DNA of 10,395 nucleotides. Source: XN24 sp047921395 (lineage in GTDB: Bacteria > Pseudomonadota > Gammaproteobacteria > Steroidobacterales > XN24). The notes under the pieces are model-generated. The model was given only the letters and a program-made list of their open reading frames with translations, made no database searches and had not been told where the DNA came from. The position numbers and the translations under genes were made by a program. This document shows, one piece after another, positions 8,461-10,395 of the stretch; the first letter of the stretch is position 1; the number at the start of each line of letters is the position of its first letter. Location: NCBI GenBank assembly GCA_047921395.1, contig JBLRWH010000078.1, positions 1 to 10,395 of the forward strand, written 5' to 3'.

Positions 8461-10395
8461 ATGCTCAGCTTCACCAACCTCGCCCTGCGCCGCGGTCCGC
8501 AACTGTTGCTGTCCGAGGTCGATCTCAGCCTGCACGCCGGCTGGCGGATCGGCGTGATCGGGCGCAATGGCTGCGGCAAGAGCAGCCTGTTTGCCGCCAT
8601 CCAGGGCGAGCTCGAGCCCGACCTCGGCGAGATCGGGCTGTCCGCGAAGGTGCGCATCGGCAGCGTCGCGCAGGAGACCCCCGCCCTGCCCGACCCGGCG
8701 CTCGAATTCGTGATCTCGGGCGACACCGAGCTCTGGACCGCGCTCAGCGCGGAGCGCGACGCAATGCTGGCCGAGGACTACGAGGCGGTCGCCAGGGCTC
8801 ATCACCTGTTGGCCGAGCTGCAGGGCTACGACGCGGAGGCGCGTGGCGGGCGGCTGCTGCACGGCCTGGGATTCCCGGCCTCGACGCATTCCCGGCCCGT
8901 CGCCGAGTTCTCCGGCGGCTGGCGCGTGCGCCTCAACCTCGCCCGCGCGCTGATGACGCCGTCCGAGCTGCTGCTGCTGGACGAGCCGACCAACCACCTG
9001 GATCTCGACGCCGTGCTGTGGCTCGAGCAATGGCTGCTGAAGTATCCCGGCACGCTGCTGCTCATCTCCCATGACCGCGAGTTCCTCGACGGCGTGTGCA
9101 CCCACATCCTGCACCTGCACGACGGGCGGGCGAAGCTTTACACGGGCGACTACACCGCCTTCGAGCGCCAGCGCGCCGAGCACCTGCGCCAGCAGCAAAT
9201 CGCCTTCGAGAAGGAACAGGCTGAGCGCGAGCACCTGCAGAGCTTCATCGACCGTTTTCGCGCCAAGGCCACCAAGGCCACGCAGGCACAGTCGCGCATC
9301 AAGCGGCTCGAGAAGCTGGCCGGCACCGAGGCATTGCGGGCGGAGCGATCCCTGCGCATCGCCTTCGAGCCCCCCACGAAGCTGCCGTTCTCGCTCATCA
9401 CGCTCGACAAGGTGACGGCCGGTTACCCGCGCGCCAGGGTCGAGGAAGAACACGAGCACCTGCCCGGCGCCGAGGCCGGCGCCGGCGAGTCCCTGCCCGT
9501 GCTGCACGACGTCACGCTCGCGCTCGAGGCCGGCGACCGCATCGCCCTGCTCGGGCCGAACGGTGCTGGCAAGTCGACGCTGGTCAAGACGCTGGTTGGT
9601 GAACTGGCGCCCCTCGGTGGCGAGCGGCGCATCCATGGCGACGTGCGGATCGGGTACTTCGCCCAGCATACGCTGGAGAGCCTGAAGGCCGGCGCGAGCC
9701 CCATAGATCACCTGCGCGAGATCGCGCCCGGCGCCACCCCGCAGCTGATGCGCAATTTCCTGGGCCGCTGGTATTTCTCCGGTGACCGCGCCTTCGAACC
9801 GGTGGACCACTTCTCGGGCGGCGAGCGTGCCCGCCTTGCGCTCGCCTTGCTCGCCTGGCGCAAGCCCAACGTGCTGCTGCTGGACGAACCGACCAACCAT
9901 CTCGACCTGGACATGCGCGAGGCCCTGGCCGAGGCGCTGGCGGACTACGACGGCGCCATCGTGCTGGTGTCGCACGACCGCCACCTGATCGGCCTGGTGT
10001 GCGATACCTTCCTGCGCGTCGCGGACGGCCGCCTGGACCGCTTCAAGGGCGATCTCGACGAATACGCCGCCTGGCTCCGCAGCCGCCTTTCCGGGGCGTC
10101 CGGCAAGCCCGGGAAGCCGCCGGCTGCGCCCAAGGCAGGTGGCGCCGCGAACAGCCAGTCGAAGGACGGCGCGAAACGCCAGCGCAAGCTGGCGCAGCTC
10201 GAGCAGAAACTCGAAACGCTGCTGGCCGAGCGCGATGCGCTCGAGGCCCGGCTCGCGGACCCGGCGCTGTATACGGGCGACGGCGCCGAGGTCGCGCCCC
10301 TCACGGCCAGGCACACGGCCCTGGTGGCCGAGCTCGCGACCCTCGAGGCCGAGTGGCTGCGCCTGTCAGAGGCGCTGGAGTCGGCCGCGTCCTAG
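8461..10395 (+). CDS. yheS: ABC-F family ATPase, YheS type, 644 aa
   Basis: ABC-F proteins are soluble twin-ATPase factors that bind the ribosomal E site and help stalled translation. This one aligns with E. coli YheS (637 aa) end to end. The first ATPase domain has Walker A GRNGCGKSS (34-42), signature FSGGW (150-154) and Walker B LLLLDEPTNHLDLDAV (D174, E175). The charged linker at about 232-300 includes the YheS-like LQSFIDRFRAKATKATQAQSRIKRLE. The second domain has Walker A GPNGAGKST (K371), FSGGERARL (from 451) and DEPTNHLDLDM (D475, E476). A C-terminal coiled coil spans about 580-640. Compared with E. coli YheS, about 20 extra acidic and glycine-rich residues follow GY322. I prefer the ATG at 8461 (MLSFTNLALRRG) because homology starts there and the upstream ATG at 8449 sits in a -10-like element. 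The stop codon is the last three bases shown. Confidence 0.94.
   Translation: MLSFTNLALRRGPQLLLSEVDLSLHAGWRIGVIGRNGCGKSSLFAAIQGELEPDLGEIGLSAKVRIGSVAQETPALPDPALEFVISGDTELWTALSAERDAMLAEDYEAVARAHHLLAELQGYDAEARGGRLLHGLGFPASTHSRPVAEFSGGWRVRLNLARALMTPSELLLLDEPTNHLDLDAVLWLEQWLLKYPGTLLLISHDREFLDGVCTHILHLHDGRAKLYTGDYTAFERQRAEHLRQQQIAFEKEQAEREHLQSFIDRFRAKATKATQAQSRIKRLEKLAGTEALRAERSLRIAFEPPTKLPFSLITLDKVTAGYPRARVEEEHEHLPGAEAGAGESLPVLHDVTLALEAGDRIALLGPNGAGKSTLVKTLVGELAPLGGERRIHGDVRIGYFAQHTLESLKAGASPIDHLREIAPGATPQLMRNFLGRWYFSGDRAFEPVDHFSGGERARLALALLAWRKPNVLLLDEPTNHLDLDMREALAEALADYDGAIVLVSHDRHLIGLVCDTFLRVADGRLDRFKGDLDEYAAWLRSRLSGASGKPGKPPAAPKAGGAANSQSKDGAKRQRKLAQLEQKLETLLAERDALEARLADPALYTGDGAEVAPLTARHTALVAELATLEAEWLRLSEALESAAS

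Noticed and set aside
8143..10314. A 723-codon minus-strand frame over yheS.
   Set aside because: yheS carries both full sets of ATPase motifs on the plus strand; the opposite frame shows no family features.

Overview
The window is chromosomal DNA from a GC-rich (roughly two-thirds G+C by eye) Gram-negative bacterium, most likely a gammaproteobacterium. The YheS-type ABC-F protein, the MlaC-family periplasmic protein and the E. coli-like glycogen phosphorylase support this. I see no tRNA, rRNA, transposon, phage gene, CRISPR array or integration scar. Coding density is high, and no gene-free stretch exceeds 300 bases.

Layout from left to right. (1) 1-3506, minus strand: a glycogen operon, glgP (824 aa, TTG start) followed after 3 nt by glgB, which runs off the left edge. 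(2) 3507-3635: a divergent intergenic region with weak promoter candidates for both sides. (3) 3636-5080, plus strand: an isolated MlaC/Ttg2D-family periplasmic lipid-binding protein, coupled through a GTGA overlap to a secreted S1/P1-type zinc nuclease with every metal ligand present. (4) 5087-6640, minus strand: an AbgT-family transporter that converges on the nuclease with only 6 nt between stop codons. Upstream of it on the same strand (6721-6846) lies a 41-codon gene for a single-pass membrane protein with a strong ribosome binding site. (5) 6847-7018: a divergent intergenic region. (6) 7019-8398, plus strand: a YfcC/DcuC-family carrier. (7) 8461-10395, plus strand: a YheS-type ABC-F ATPase, complete to its stop codon, which is the last base of the window.

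How the genes relate. GlgP and GlgB act on the same polymer: GlgP shortens alpha-1,4 chains and GlgB makes the alpha-1,6 branches. The MlaC-like protein and the S1/P1 enzyme are both predicted to be exported and appear co-translated. Because S1/P1 enzymes share a fold with zinc phospholipase C, a joint role on envelope phospholipid is an unproven but testable idea. The AbgT and YfcC proteins are divergently encoded secondary carriers. YheS is a translation factor with no evident link to its neighbours.

Most of the window is ordinary housekeeping content. The points most worth a second look are the 41-aa membrane protein next to the AbgT carrier, the MlaC-S1/P1 pair, two genes whose -10-like element sits exactly 10 nt before the ATG with no Shine-Dalgarno (possible leaderless transcripts), and an acidic insertion in the second ATPase domain of YheS.
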